A stretch of DNA of 42,151 nt, from assembly GCF_008086045.1 (NCBI RefSeq), contig NZ_VSEY01000074.1:1-42151 (forward strand), given 5' to 3'. Shown here piece after piece: positions 1 through 7,978 of the stretch (position 1 is its first letter; the number at the start of each line of letters is the position of its first letter). The notes under the pieces were generated by a model. The model was not told the DNA's origin. It saw nothing but the letters and a program-made list of their open reading frames with translations, and ran no database searches. The position numbers were made by a program, and so were the translations under genes. This stretch comes from Nonomuraea sp. PA05 (GTDB taxonomy: Bacteria; Actinomycetota; Actinomycetes; Streptosporangiales; Streptosporangiaceae).

Positions 1-1
1 C

Positions 2-841
2 CCGGTGCTGGCCACCCGCGGTTCCGCCGGCGGCTATCGGCTCGGCGCCGGTGCCGTGCTGCCGCCGTTGCTGCTCGACGACGAGGAGGCGGTCGCCGTC
101 ACCGTCGGCCTGCGGACCGCGACCGGTGGCGCCATCGCGGGGATCGAGGAGGCGTCGTTGCGGGCGCTGGCGAAGCTGGAGCAGGTGCTTCCGTCCCGGT
201 TGCGGCGCCGGGTCAACACCCTGCAGGCCTACACGGTGCCGGTGCCCCGCGGCGACGCCGGCCCCAGCGTCGACCCGGCGGTCCTGACCGCCTTGAGCGC
301 GGTCTGCCGCGACCGGGAGCGGCTCCGCTTCGACTATCACGACCACGCCGGCGCGGCCACCGTACGCACGGTCGAGCCGTACCGGCTCGTCATCTGGGGC
401 CGCCGCTGGTACCTGCTGGCCTGGGACGTCGAGCGGGACGACTGGCGCACCTTCCGTGTCGACCGGATCCGGCCCCGCACCCCGACCGGCCCCCGCTTCA
501 CCCCACGGGACCTGCCCGACGACGACGTCGCCGCGTACGTGTCAGGCCGGGTGTCCGCCGCCGCCTGGCGCTACCGGACACAGGTCACCGTGCACGCGCC
601 GGCCGAGGTCATCGCCGATCGGATCGGCCCGGCGGCAGGTACGGTCGAACGCCTCGACGACCGTACCTGCGTCCTGCACACCGGCGCCGACACGATCGAG
701 ACCCTCGCCGTCCACTTGGGTCTGCTCGATGCGGACTTCGACGTCACCGGGCCGCCGGAACTCCTCACGCACCTGCACCGTCTCGCCCACCGATACCTCC
801 GCACGATCACCTCGTCTGCACCAGGTGATCGGACCGGGTGA
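2..841 (+). CDS. WYL-domain transcriptional regulator (5' truncated by window edge)
   Basis: The visible part begins inside the wing of an N-terminal DeoR-type winged helix (the residues around GGYRLG are typical of that wing). It continues through a WYL sensor domain: an aromatic/basic stretch near residues 120-150 of the visible part (YRLVIWGRRWYLLAWD) and a C-terminal WCX-like extension. Family knowledge: YafY/WYL proteins are dimeric DNA-binding regulators that sense small ligands or nucleic acids and often control a neighbouring enzyme gene. The true start and most of the helix-turn-helix lie left of the window, so nothing can be said about the promoter. The next gene is convergent. Confident in the family; the regulated target is unknown. 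Confidence 0.88.
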   Translation, partial: PVLATRGSAGGYRLGAGAVLPPLLLDDEEAVAVTVGLRTATGGAIAGIEEASLRALAKLEQVLPSRLRRRVNTLQAYTVPVPRGDAGPSVDPAVLTALSAVCRDRERLRFDYHDHAGAATVRTVEPYRLVIWGRRWYLLAWDVERDDWRTFRVDRIRPRTPTGPRFTPRDLPDDDVAAYVSGRVSAAAWRYRTQVTVHAPAEVIADRIGPAAGTVERLDDRTCVLHTGADTIETLAVHLGLLDADFDVTGPPELLTHLHRLAHRYLRTITSSAPGDRTG

Positions 842-960
842 GCGCCCGCCGCAGCCTGACCGCAACACCGCCGGAGCAGGCAGGAGCCGCTTGCCGCCGA
901 ATGGTGGGGCAGCCCTGCCCGGTCACGGGGAGGACCGCGACCAGCAATGACGCGGCCGGC

Positions 961-1380
961 CTAGCCGAGGTGCTCGCTGGAGGACTCCACCGTCTGCTTG
1001 AAGATGTTCAGGCCGTGGTCCATCCCGGCGCCCATCGGGATGGCGAGGTCGTCCGGTCGCACGTCGTGGATCCAGACGAACCGGCTGCGGCCGTCCTCGT
1101 GCGGGAAGACCTGCATCGAGGCGTTGTCGTGTGCCGGCTGCATGGTGCCGCCGATGACCGAGAAGACGAGCCGGCGCGGCTCGTCGTCGAGCGCGATGAG
1201 CCGCTCCCGCAGCACCATGCCGTCGGCGAATGTGACGACCCTGACGTCTGGTTCGTCGAGCCGGCTGCCGGTGACGAAGCCCGGCGCCATCCGGACGGGC
1301 CCGTCGGTGAAGTCGCTGATGATCGCCCACACGGCCGCGGGGTCGGCATCGATGATGATCTCTTTGTGCACGGAGGCCAT
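961..1380 (-). CDS. SRPBCC-family protein (polyketide cyclase/START-like)
   Basis: A 139-residue protein beginning MASVHKEIII, with the opening typical of SRPBCC proteins: a first beta strand, then DADPAAVWAIISDF (the helix after strand 1). These form a helix-grip fold with a hydrophobic cavity for lipid or polyketide-like ligands; many are uncharacterised. The reading frame extends upstream, but this ATG opens the domain exactly. It lies about 50 bp downstream of the VOC-family gene on the same strand, so the two are probably co-transcribed from the divergent promoter region at about 1.8 kb. No catalytic residues can be assigned, so the ligand is unknown. Confidence 0.85.
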   Translation of the reverse strand: MASVHKEIIIDADPAAVWAIISDFTDGPVRMAPGFVTGSRLDEPDVRVVTFADGMVLRERLIALDDEPRRLVFSVIGGTMQPAHDNASMQVFPHEDGRSRFVWIHDVRPDDLAIPMGAGMDHGLNIFKQTVESSSEHLG

Positions 1381-1432
1381 GTCTGTCTCTTCTGTAGTGG
1401 TGGGAATTGGTGTCGCGCGGTGGCGAGTGCGT

Positions 1433-1768
1433 CTAGGCGGCGACGACGCAGAAGTGGTTGCCCTCGGGGTCGGCCAGCACGACCCAGCCGTCGAAGCGCC
1501 GCACTTCACTCGCGCCAAGGGCCCGGATCCGGCCGACCTCGCCTGCCAGGTCATCAGTGGACAGGTCCAGGTGCAGCCGGTTCTTGCCCTCCCGGCCCTC
1601 GGGCACGGCCTGCAGGGACAGGCCCACGCCGCTCTTGTTCGTGTCCTCCAGGTAGGTGGCGCCTTCGTCCGAGGACGCGACCTGGTATCCGGTGACCGCC
1701 TGCCAGAAGGCGGTGCTGCCGGCCAGGTCGTTCGTGTCGATGCAGATGTTGCCGATGCTGATGCTCAT
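1433..1768 (-). CDS. VOC-family (glyoxalase/bleomycin resistance-like) protein
   Basis: A 111-residue, single-domain vicinal oxygen chelate protein. It shows the beta-alpha-beta-beta-beta repeat: opening strand with NICIDTNDLAGSTAFW, the central GVGLSLQ strand, LHLDLSTDDL in the second half, and a C-terminal strand DPEGNHFCVV that commonly carries the last metal ligand. Members range from metal-dependent isomerases/dioxygenases to antibiotic-sequestering proteins. The start is supported by a GGAAGGG ribosome site six bases before the ATG. It is the first gene of the pair with the SRPBCC gene and is divergent from the CGNR regulator, which is the obvious candidate controller (inference). Confidence 0.88.
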   Translation of the reverse strand: MSISIGNICIDTNDLAGSTAFWQAVTGYQVASSDEGATYLEDTNKSGVGLSLQAVPEGREGKNRLHLDLSTDDLAGEVGRIRALGASEVRRFDGWVVLADPEGNHFCVVAA

Positions 1769-1785
1769 CAGCGACCCTTCCTGAT

Positions 1786-1820
1786 CTAACTGACGTAGCG
1801 GTTACGCCAGTTAGGTAACC
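1786..1820. promoter_or_regulatory. Nested inverted repeats in divergent promoter region
   Basis: Between the VOC gene and the CGNR gene, CTAACTG (1786-1792) is mirrored by CAGTTAG (1808-1814). Interleaved with it, GGTTAC (1800-1805) is mirrored by GTAACC (1815-1820), and TAGGTAACCTA is itself an odd-centred palindrome. The position and symmetry fit an operator serving both divergent transcription units. Confidence 0.5.
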
Positions 1821-1856
1821 TACCATCGCCGATAGCCGGATAGGCTGCGAGACGTG

Positions 1857-2489
1857 ATGGATGAGCGTGCCACCGATCCCGTGCCGGACAACCTCGAGGC
1901 CGGGACAGCGCCGATGCCGCTGCGCGTGATCGAGGAGTTCGTCAACACCCGCCGCCGCGACGGCGACGAGATCGCAACCCCGCAGCAGCTTGCGACCTGG
2001 TTGCACGCCCGCGGCCTCATGCCGGCCGGCACGGTGGTGAACGCCGAGCAGCGCGACCGTGCCGAACGCATCCGCGAGGGACTTCGCGCACTGATCGCCG
2101 AGAACAACACCGAGCCGGTCTCCAGCCCGCGCCCGGACGGCCTCAACCCCGCCGCCCGCGCCGAACTCGCCGACCTCACCCGCGACTTCCCGCTGATGCT
2201 CGACGTGACCGTTTCCCCGCCCCGGCTGGTCGCCCGCGCCCGGATGCCGGTGGAGGCGGCGCTGGCCGGGCTCCTCGTCGTCGTGGCCGAGGCCGTGGCG
2301 GAAGGCACGTGGACACGGCTGAAGGCCTGCCGGGAGCCAAGCTGCCGATGGGCCTACTACGACCACTCCCGCAACCGGCGCCGGACCTGGTGCTCCATGG
2401 ACATCTGCGGCAACCGCGCCAAAGCTCGCGCCTCTCACCACCGCAAGTCCGCCGCGCCCTTGACCGCGGACCAGCCGACGAACCGATGA
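1857..2489 (+). CDS. CGNR zinc-finger / ABATE-domain regulator
   Basis: About 210 residues. The N-terminal two-thirds is the helical, ABATE-type putative stress-sensing region (EFVNTRRRDGDEIATPQQLATWL near the start). The C-terminus is a CGNR zinc finger: CREPSCRWAYYDHSRN, then WCSMDICGNRAKAR, giving the four Cys ligands and the CGNR signature, followed by a basic tail. These proteins are taken to be DNA-binding regulators in actinomycetes, often beside the gene they control. Here that is the divergent VOC-SRPBCC pair. GTG (1854) and ATG (1857) are adjacent in-frame starts, and no convincing Shine-Dalgarno distinguishes them. Family confident; targets inferred from position. Confidence 0.87.
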   Translation: MDERATDPVPDNLEAGTAPMPLRVIEEFVNTRRRDGDEIATPQQLATWLHARGLMPAGTVVNAEQRDRAERIREGLRALIAENNTEPVSSPRPDGLNPAARAELADLTRDFPLMLDVTVSPPRLVARARMPVEAALAGLLVVVAEAVAEGTWTRLKACREPSCRWAYYDHSRNRRRTWCSMDICGNRAKARASHHRKSAAPLTADQPTNR

Positions 2490-2539
2490 CCCCGCGCCGT
2501 CGGCCCGCCGGCCTCGCTCCGTCGGGACAGGCGCGGGGT
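2489..2539 (+). terminator. Stem-loop after the CGNR gene
   Basis: ACCCCGCGCC (2489-2498), starting in the stop codon, is perfectly complementary to GGCGCGGGGT (2530-2539): a 10-bp GC stem with a 31-nt loop. A second small hairpin, CCCGCC-TTG-GGCGGG, lies at 2616-2630. Terminators without a U-tract are usual in actinomycetes. Confidence 0.5.
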
Positions 2540-2676
2540 TCGCGATCACGCAGAGTGTCCCCGCGTTCTCGCATGTGGACGTCGGCCCGTCGCTGCTGGA
2601 GGGCTATCACCCGCTCCCGCCTTGGGCGGGTATGCCGCTATCAGGCGATGGCCGTGCGCCGCAGGAAGGCCTGACG

Positions 2677-3564
2677 TCAGGTGCGGCGCTGCGACGCGGC
2701 CGGCTGGGTGGCGGCCAGGCTGGCCAGGAGCTTGAGCCGCTCTTCTGAGGTGCTGCCCGGTTCTGCGGTGTAGATGGTCAGGCCGTACACCGTCCGGCTG
2801 GACACGGGCAGGTCGAGCGACTGGTAGGCCAGCTCCAGGTCGCCGGCCTGCGGATGCCACAGCCGCTTGTCGCCGTCATGGCGGATCCGCACGTCGTGGG
2901 CGGCCCACTGGGTGCGGAACTCGGTGCTGAGCGTGGACAGCTCGCCGACGAGGTCGCGCAGGGCCCGGTCGTGGGGCTCGCGCCCGGCCTCGGCGCGCAG
3001 CAGCGCGGCGCTGACGGCGGCGGCCTCGTCCCAGTCGACGAAGAACCGCTGGGAGTCCGGGTCGAGGAAGACGTAGCGGGCGAGGTTGGCGCGGCCGTGC
3101 CGAGCGGTGACCGGGCTGTCGAAGACCGGCGCGAGCACGGCCCGGGCCAGCGCGTTGCAGGTGACGATGTCGGTGCGGCCGTTGCGCACCCACGCCGCCG
3201 ACATCGTCATGGAGTCCAGCAGCCACTGCACCCGCGGCGGGACCTGGACGTCCCTGCGGCGCGAAGGCGCGCGGCGGGCGGCGTGGGCCAGGTCGAACAG
3301 GTAGGTGCGTTCGTCCTGGTCCAGGCGCAGGGCCTGGGCCACCGCGTCGAGCACCTCTGGTGAGACGCCGCTGATGTGGCCCTTCTCCAGCCGCGTGTAC
3401 CACTCGGTGCTCACCCCGGCCAGCACCGCGACCTCCTCGCGGCGCAGCCCGGGGACCCGGCGCCGGCCGCCGGCGGGCAGCCCGACCTGCTCCGGGGTGA
3501 GCTTGGCGCGCCGGGTGGCGAGGAAGTCCCGGATCTGGGCACGGTTGTCGGGCCGGTCGTCCAT
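2677..3564 (-). CDS. XRE-family regulator with MmyB-like ligand-binding domain
   Basis: A 295-residue protein. Residues 1-90 hold the helix-turn-helix characteristic of this group (RRVPGLRREEVAVLAGVSTEWY, then LEKG). The rest is the MmyB-like sensor domain, with AWVRNGRTDIVTCNALARAV and a GDLELAYQSLDLP block near the C-terminus. Known for the family: soluble one-component regulators, possibly fatty-acid-binding, very often divergent from a short-chain dehydrogenase that they repress. That is the arrangement here (SDR start about 150 bp away on the other strand). The frame stays open far upstream, but ATG at 3564 (MDDRPDNRAQIRDFL) is the family-typical start. Confidence 0.9.
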   Translation of the reverse strand: MDDRPDNRAQIRDFLATRRAKLTPEQVGLPAGGRRRVPGLRREEVAVLAGVSTEWYTRLEKGHISGVSPEVLDAVAQALRLDQDERTYLFDLAHAARRAPSRRRDVQVPPRVQWLLDSMTMSAAWVRNGRTDIVTCNALARAVLAPVFDSPVTARHGRANLARYVFLDPDSQRFFVDWDEAAAVSAALLRAEAGREPHDRALRDLVGELSTLSTEFRTQWAAHDVRIRHDGDKRLWHPQAGDLELAYQSLDLPVSSRTVYGLTIYTAEPGSTSEERLKLLASLAATQPAASQRRT

Positions 3565-3714
3565 GCCTTCCACGGTAGCGGCCAGGTTCGCGCAGGTGGC
3601 GGTGGCAGAGGGGTTGAGCTTGTCCCCCCTATGAACGCGCTCTGCCTCGTGCGCGGCCGGGCGGGTTTCCTGGGATCGCCAACAGCAGCACCTCCGACAT
3701 CCAGGAGTATGAGC

Positions 3715-4413
3715 ATGACCGGCAAGACCGTACTGATCACCGGCGCGACCAGCGGCATCGGCGCCCACACCGCGCGGCTGCTCCTCGGCCGCGGCCACCG
3801 CGTGGCCGTCACCGGCCGCGACGAGAGCAGGCTCAAGTCCTTCCTCGACGAGACCGGCCACCCCGACCGGCTGCTCGGCATCATCGCCGACGCCGCCGAC
3901 TGGCCGGCCACCCAGGCCGCCGTGACCCGCACCGCGGAACACTTCGGCGCCCTGCACGCCGCGGTGGCCAACGCCGGGTTCGTCCCCGCCGACCACCCGC
4001 GCACCATCGCCGACGGCGACCCGCGACTGTGGGCGCCCATGGTCCTGACCAACGTTCTCGGCCCTGCCCTGCTGGCCAACGCCGTCCTGCCTCACCTGGA
4101 GGCGACGGGCGGGCGGCTGGTGCTCATCGGCAGTGTCGCCGGGCTGAAGAACAGCGCGGCCAACCTGTACTCCGCCACCAAGTGGGCCGTCACCGGCATG
4201 GCCGAGAACCTGCGGATGTACGCCACCAGCCGCGGCGTCGGCGTCACCCTCGTCAACCCCGGCATGACCGACACCGCCTTCTGGCAAGGCGGCGTCCCGC
4301 CCTTCGCCATGTCCCCCGAGCCCGTCGCCGAGGCCATCTGCTTCGCCCTCGGCCAGCCGGCCGGTGCCGACCTCAACACGCTGACCATCCGGCCGATCGG
4401 CCAGCCCGTCTGA
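3715..4413 (+). CDS. Short-chain dehydrogenase/reductase (SDR) family oxidoreductase
   Basis: A 232-residue classical SDR: cofactor motif TGATSGIG near the N-terminus, NAG motif (VANAGF), catalytic Ser in LIGSVAG, and the YxxxK pair in LYSATKWAV. It is expected to be a cytosolic NAD(P)-dependent oxidoreductase of unknown substrate. Two in-frame ATGs lie at 3709 and 3715. The AGGAG at 3703-3707 is only one base from the first but seven from the second, so 3715 is preferred. It is divergent from the XRE/MmyB regulator, its probable controller, and ends before a strong hairpin. Confidence 0.92.
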   Translation: MTGKTVLITGATSGIGAHTARLLLGRGHRVAVTGRDESRLKSFLDETGHPDRLLGIIADAADWPATQAAVTRTAEHFGALHAAVANAGFVPADHPRTIADGDPRLWAPMVLTNVLGPALLANAVLPHLEATGGRLVLIGSVAGLKNSAANLYSATKWAVTGMAENLRMYATSRGVGVTLVNPGMTDTAFWQGGVPPFAMSPEPVAEAICFALGQPAGADLNTLTIRPIGQPV

Positions 4414-4446
4414 GGCGCGCATCACGATCCCGGTCGAGTTCCCGCC

Positions 4447-4478
4447 GCAGGGGGACGGGCCGCGTCTCGTCCCCCTGC
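4447..4478. terminator. Bidirectional hairpin terminator
   Basis: GCAGGGGGACG (4447-4457) and CGTCCCCCTGC (4468-4478) form a perfect 11-bp stem with a 10-nt loop, between the converging SDR gene and the minus-strand EEP gene. It serves as a terminator in both directions. Confidence 0.8.
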
Positions 4479-4495
4479 TTGTCAGGAAGTGCCGC

Positions 4496-5467
4496 TCAGT
4501 GTTCCCAGGCGGCGGCGCCCCGCAGGAGGTGATGGTCAGACAGGTCGCCCGCGCAGGCCGCCGCGTCGCCACGCACGGTCGTGAACCAGTAGTAGCTCAG
4601 GAAGATGTAGTCGATCTTCCCGGGGTGGGTGACGTTGGGCGAGCACGGCTTCTTGGCCGTCGCCTCGCCGGACCGGCACCGGTCCTGGCTCGGGGCGCAG
4701 CCGTTCACGAAGAAGCTCTTGTCGTTCTCGTCGACCTCCTGGAACACCCCCCGGCCGCCCGAATGGTTGTAGAGCGGGTCGAGGGCGGCCTCGTGGGGCA
4801 GCACGTTGAAGTCGCCGGCCAGCACCACCGGGTCCCCCATGGCGGCGAACTCCCTGGTGAGGGTCGCTACGTGGGCGATCTGGCGGCTGCCGAGAGCGCC
4901 CGGGGCGATGTGGGTGTTGCACGCGCGGACCAGGCGGCCGGTGATCGGAGCCCGCGCGCACAACATGATGCGGTTCTCGATCGTGCCGGAGGGGTCGGTC
5001 TCCGGGAGGGGGTAGACGACGCGGCTGCCGTTGTTGATCGTCTGCGCGGCTCCCTTGGCGAAGATCACCAGGCCGAAGCGGAGGTCGGCGTCCGGGTTGT
5101 CGGGGTCCCATCGGCCGCACCCCGGCGCGGTGCGGGTCGCCGCCCAGATCGAGTCGTACTTCGGCCCGTTCGTACGGCTCTGCAGGTGGTTGCGCAGCGT
5201 GGTCCACTGCAGGTAGCAGACCTCCTGCAGCATCACGAGGTCGGCGTCCCAGTAGTCCATGGCTCTGACGACCATGTCCCGCCAGGCCGCCGGTGACTTG
5301 CCGTAGATCGGCGGGCAGTGGCTCGCGGCGCCGCACACGTTGTAGCTGAGGAACCTGGGCCGCGGCCAGCCGGCGGGGTCGGCGGTGTCCGCGTGCGCGG
5401 GCACCGGCCCGAGGAGCAGGGGTAAGGCGAAGAGCGTCGAGAGCAGCGCCCTGAGGGTCGCTCGCAT
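4496..5467 (-). CDS. Secreted endonuclease/exonuclease/phosphatase (EEP) family protein
   Basis: A 323-residue precursor with an N-terminal signal peptide (hydrophobic 5-20, cleavage around AHA-DT at 25-27). The mature part carries every EEP/DNase I-fold motif: N43 in SYNVCG, E82 in MLQEVC, H186 in CNTHIAPG, D219/N221 in LAGDFNVLP, D286 in KIDYIF, and D311-H312 in LSDHHLL. Such proteins hydrolyse phosphodiester or phosphomonoester bonds in nucleic acids, phosphoinositides or sphingomyelin. Several Cys pairs suggest disulfides outside the cell. A start with AAAGGA about eight bases upstream is good. It is the last gene of the sugar operon, 26 bp after the dehydrogenase, so it may release a phosphorylated sugar or polyol for uptake (inference). 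Substrate not determinable by eye. Confidence 0.88.
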   Translation of the reverse strand: MRATLRALLSTLFALPLLLGPVPAHADTADPAGWPRPRFLSYNVCGAASHCPPIYGKSPAAWRDMVVRAMDYWDADLVMLQEVCYLQWTTLRNHLQSRTNGPKYDSIWAATRTAPGCGRWDPDNPDADLRFGLVIFAKGAAQTINNGSRVVYPLPETDPSGTIENRIMLCARAPITGRLVRACNTHIAPGALGSRQIAHVATLTREFAAMGDPVVLAGDFNVLPHEAALDPLYNHSGGRGVFQEVDENDKSFFVNGCAPSQDRCRSGEATAKKPCSPNVTHPGKIDYIFLSYYWFTTVRGDAAACAGDLSDHHLLRGAAAWEH

Positions 5468-5493
5468 CGGCGGGGTCCTTTCATGAGGGGTGT

Positions 5494-6735
5494 CTATTCC
5501 ACGGTGATGACCTGGCCGGTGAGCCTGGCCCGTTCGGCGGCGAAGACCGCGAGGTGTGAGGAGAGGGATTCGGCCGGCCCTGAGCGGACCTGGGAGCGGT
5601 CGCCGGTGGCGACCGCGCGGACGAAGGCGGCCATGAGCCGCTCGTCGCCGCCCGCGTGGCCGCCGCCCGCCGTGGGGTCGCCGCCCGCGGCCACCGCGAT
5701 GGTCGAGGACTCGCCCGTGCGGAAGTCCTTGACCTCGACGTGCTCGCCGTCGCAGCTCAGCTCGCCATGGGTGCCGAAGATCCGGGTGGTGCGGTGCCCG
5801 CCGGTGGTGAAGGCGGTCATCGTGAACGTGCCGGTGGCTCCTCCTTCGAACTCCATGGCGACGACCTGGTGATCGACGACGTCGTTGTCGCAGTCGTAGA
5901 CGCACCTGCCGTACGGGCCGTGCCGCAGCGCGCCGGTGAGCGCCTCTTCGGTGAACGTGGAGGTGACCACGCTCAGCGGCCAGCCGTGCCGGCCCTGGTG
6001 GAGCCGGTCGAAGTAGAGCCTTCTGGCGGAGTACGGGCACCGCGGCTCGACGGCGCAGTCGAGGCAGCGCGTGGCCGCCCCCTCGGGCCGGTTCTCCGGC
6101 CGGAAGTGCTTGAGCCCGCCGAAGCCGGTGACCTTGCGGATGGGCCGGCCCACGACGTACTGCAGCCAGTCGAGGTCGTGGCTGGACTTGGCCAGCAGCA
6201 TGAACGTGGACTGGTCGGTGCGGCGCCAGTTGCCCCGCACGTAGGAGTGCGCCTGATGCCAGAAGCCGACGGGTTCGAGGTGCTGGACGGAGACGATCTC
6301 CCCGATCTGCCCGGATTCGACGACGGCTCTGACGGCATCGGTGTAGGGCGCGTACCGCAGGACGTGACAGACGGCGAAGATCACTCCGGCCTTCTCCACG
6401 GCGGCCACGATGTCCCGGCACTCGGCCTCGGTCGGCGCCAGCGGCTTCTCCACCAGCAGGTGGCAGCCGAGGTCCGCGAAGGCCGTGGCGGGCTCGGCGT
6501 GCTCGGCGTCCTGGGTCGCGATCACGACGGCGTCGGCGATCCTCCCCGCGTCCGCGAGCTGCCTCCAGCCGGGGAAGATCCGGGCGCCGCTCTGGCGGGC
6601 CAGCGGCAGCGCCCGCTCCCGCGACGGGTCGGCGACGGCCACGATCCGCACCTGTCCGGGATGCGCCAGCGCCCACCGGGCGTACGCGGTGCCGCGGTCT
6701 CCGGCCCCGACGATGGCCAACGACACGGGTGTCAT
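5494..6735 (-). CDS. Gfo/Idh/MocA-family oxidoreductase
   Basis: 413 residues. The Rossmann N-terminus has AIVGAGDRGTAYARW and VAVADPSRERA, and the family EKP motif lies in LLVEKPLAP (about residue 95). The C-terminal alpha/beta domain carries HDLDWLQYV and the family His in DNDVVDHQVVAMEF. A short Cys cluster (RCLDCAVEPRCPYS, about residues 223-236) sits between the domains and also occurs in some other members of the group. Function: NAD(P)-dependent oxidation or reduction of a sugar, polyol or sugar acid. It starts 10 bp after the ROK gene and belongs to the transport operon, so its substrate is probably what the ABC transporter imports. Confidence 0.92.
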   Translation of the reverse strand: MTPVSLAIVGAGDRGTAYARWALAHPGQVRIVAVADPSRERALPLARQSGARIFPGWRQLADAGRIADAVVIATQDAEHAEPATAFADLGCHLLVEKPLAPTEAECRDIVAAVEKAGVIFAVCHVLRYAPYTDAVRAVVESGQIGEIVSVQHLEPVGFWHQAHSYVRGNWRRTDQSTFMLLAKSSHDLDWLQYVVGRPIRKVTGFGGLKHFRPENRPEGAATRCLDCAVEPRCPYSARRLYFDRLHQGRHGWPLSVVTSTFTEEALTGALRHGPYGRCVYDCDNDVVDHQVVAMEFEGGATGTFTMTAFTTGGHRTTRIFGTHGELSCDGEHVEVKDFRTGESSTIAVAAGGDPTAGGGHAGGDERLMAAFVRAVATGDRSQVRSGPAESLSSHLAVFAAERARLTGQVITVE

Positions 6736-6745
6736 GCTTCTCCGC

Positions 6746-7930
6746 TCAGGTGTTGAGGTTGTTCAGCAGGGAGCTCTCGACGCTGTCCAGCGCGGTTCTG
6801 AGCGCTCCCACGGTGACGGCGCGGTCGCCCAGCGCCGACACCTTCAGTTGCGGCGGCAGCGAGGTCATCTGCGGCAGCCTGCGCCGGATCGGCTCGGCGA
6901 TCTGCTCGCCCGCCGCGGCCACGCCGCCGCCGATGACGATCAGTTCGGGGTTCAGCAGCAGGGCCAGCGTGCCGACGGCCCTGGCGATGCGGCCGAGGAT
7001 CTGTTCGAGGACCTGCTGAGCCTCCGCGTCGCCGTCGCGGGCGGCGGCCATCAGGAGCGCGGCGTCGCCGGTCAGGTCGCCGGAGAAGCCGGGCTGGCCG
7101 GTGTGCTCGCGGAGCCTGGCCACGACCTCCTTGCCGACGCTGCCGGCCAGCGCGCCGATGCCCTCCGCGCCCGGGGTGTGCTCCAGCAGGCTGAGGAACG
7201 CCATTTCGCCGGCGCCACCGTCGTGCCCGCGGAAGACCTGGCCGCCCGAGACGATCCCGGCGCCGAGCCGTTCGCCGGCCAGCACGTAGATCACGTCCGC
7301 GCTCGCGGTGGCGATGCCGCGCCACCGCTCGCCGACCACGGCGAGGTTGGCGTCGTTGTCGGCCAGGACGGGCGCGTCGAAGGAGCGTCCCAGCTCGGTC
7401 CTGAGGTTGAGTCCCGTCCACTCGGGCAGCACGTCGCAGACCAGCACCACCCCTGTGCGGGGGTCCACGACGCCGGGCGTGGCCGCGCTCGCGGCCAGCA
7501 CGGCGGCCCGCTCGACGCCGGCCTTCCTCAGCGCGGCCGTGACGGTCCGCCGCACTCCGTCCAGCCGCGCCTTGCGGCCGAGCTCCTGGCCGAGCGGCCG
7601 CACCTCGGTGCTCAGCACGGTGCCCCGCAGGTCGGCCACCGCGACATTGCACTTGTGCACCCCGATGTCGATGCCGACGACGTGGCCCCGTTCCGCCCTG
7701 AACCGGACGAGCCTGGCCGGCCGGCCCCGCCGTCCGGGCGTGTCGTCCTCCGTCTCGGCGATGAGCCCGATCCGCCGCAGGTCCTCGATCACCGCGTCCA
7801 CCGTCGGACGGGACAGGCGTGCCGCCTCGGCCAGTTCGCCGAGCCGGATCGCGTCGACGTCCCGCAGCACGTTGAGCACCGTCTCGGCGTTCAGGCGGCG
7901 AAGCAGGGGAGCGGTGGCGGAAGAGGTCAT
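6746..7930 (-). CDS. ROK-family transcriptional regulator
   Basis: 394 residues. An N-terminal winged helix (RLNAETVLNVLRDVDAIRLG, then LSRPTVDAVIEDL) is followed by a ROK domain: GIDIGVHKCNVAVADLRG phosphate-binding strand, DNDANLAVVGERW and a C-terminal IGGGVA. The usual zinc-binding CGxxGCxE block is absent; the matching stretch reads LLEHTPGAEGIGALAG, so it likely does not bind zinc in the usual way. ROK regulators are sugar-responsive repressors of their own transport operons. A GAGGA ribosome site lies about eight bases before the ATG, 48 bp after the second permease gene. The operator is probably the AT-rich patch upstream of the binding-protein gene. Confidence 0.93.
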   Translation of the reverse strand: MTSSATAPLLRRLNAETVLNVLRDVDAIRLGELAEAARLSRPTVDAVIEDLRRIGLIAETEDDTPGRRGRPARLVRFRAERGHVVGIDIGVHKCNVAVADLRGTVLSTEVRPLGQELGRKARLDGVRRTVTAALRKAGVERAAVLAASAATPGVVDPRTGVVLVCDVLPEWTGLNLRTELGRSFDAPVLADNDANLAVVGERWRGIATASADVIYVLAGERLGAGIVSGGQVFRGHDGGAGEMAFLSLLEHTPGAEGIGALAGSVGKEVVARLREHTGQPGFSGDLTGDAALLMAAARDGDAEAQQVLEQILGRIARAVGTLALLLNPELIVIGGGVAAAGEQIAEPIRRRLPQMTSLPPQLKVSALGDRAVTVGALRTALDSVESSLLNNLNT

Positions 7931-7978
7931 GGGGCTGTCCTCGCTAAGATGACGAAGGAACCGGCGTGTCGCATGGTG

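Noticed and set aside
907..920. GGGCAG-CC-CTGCCC as a terminator after the WYL gene
   Set aside because: Loop of two bases is too short for the full stem and the location is about 65 bases past the stop; not strong enough to list.
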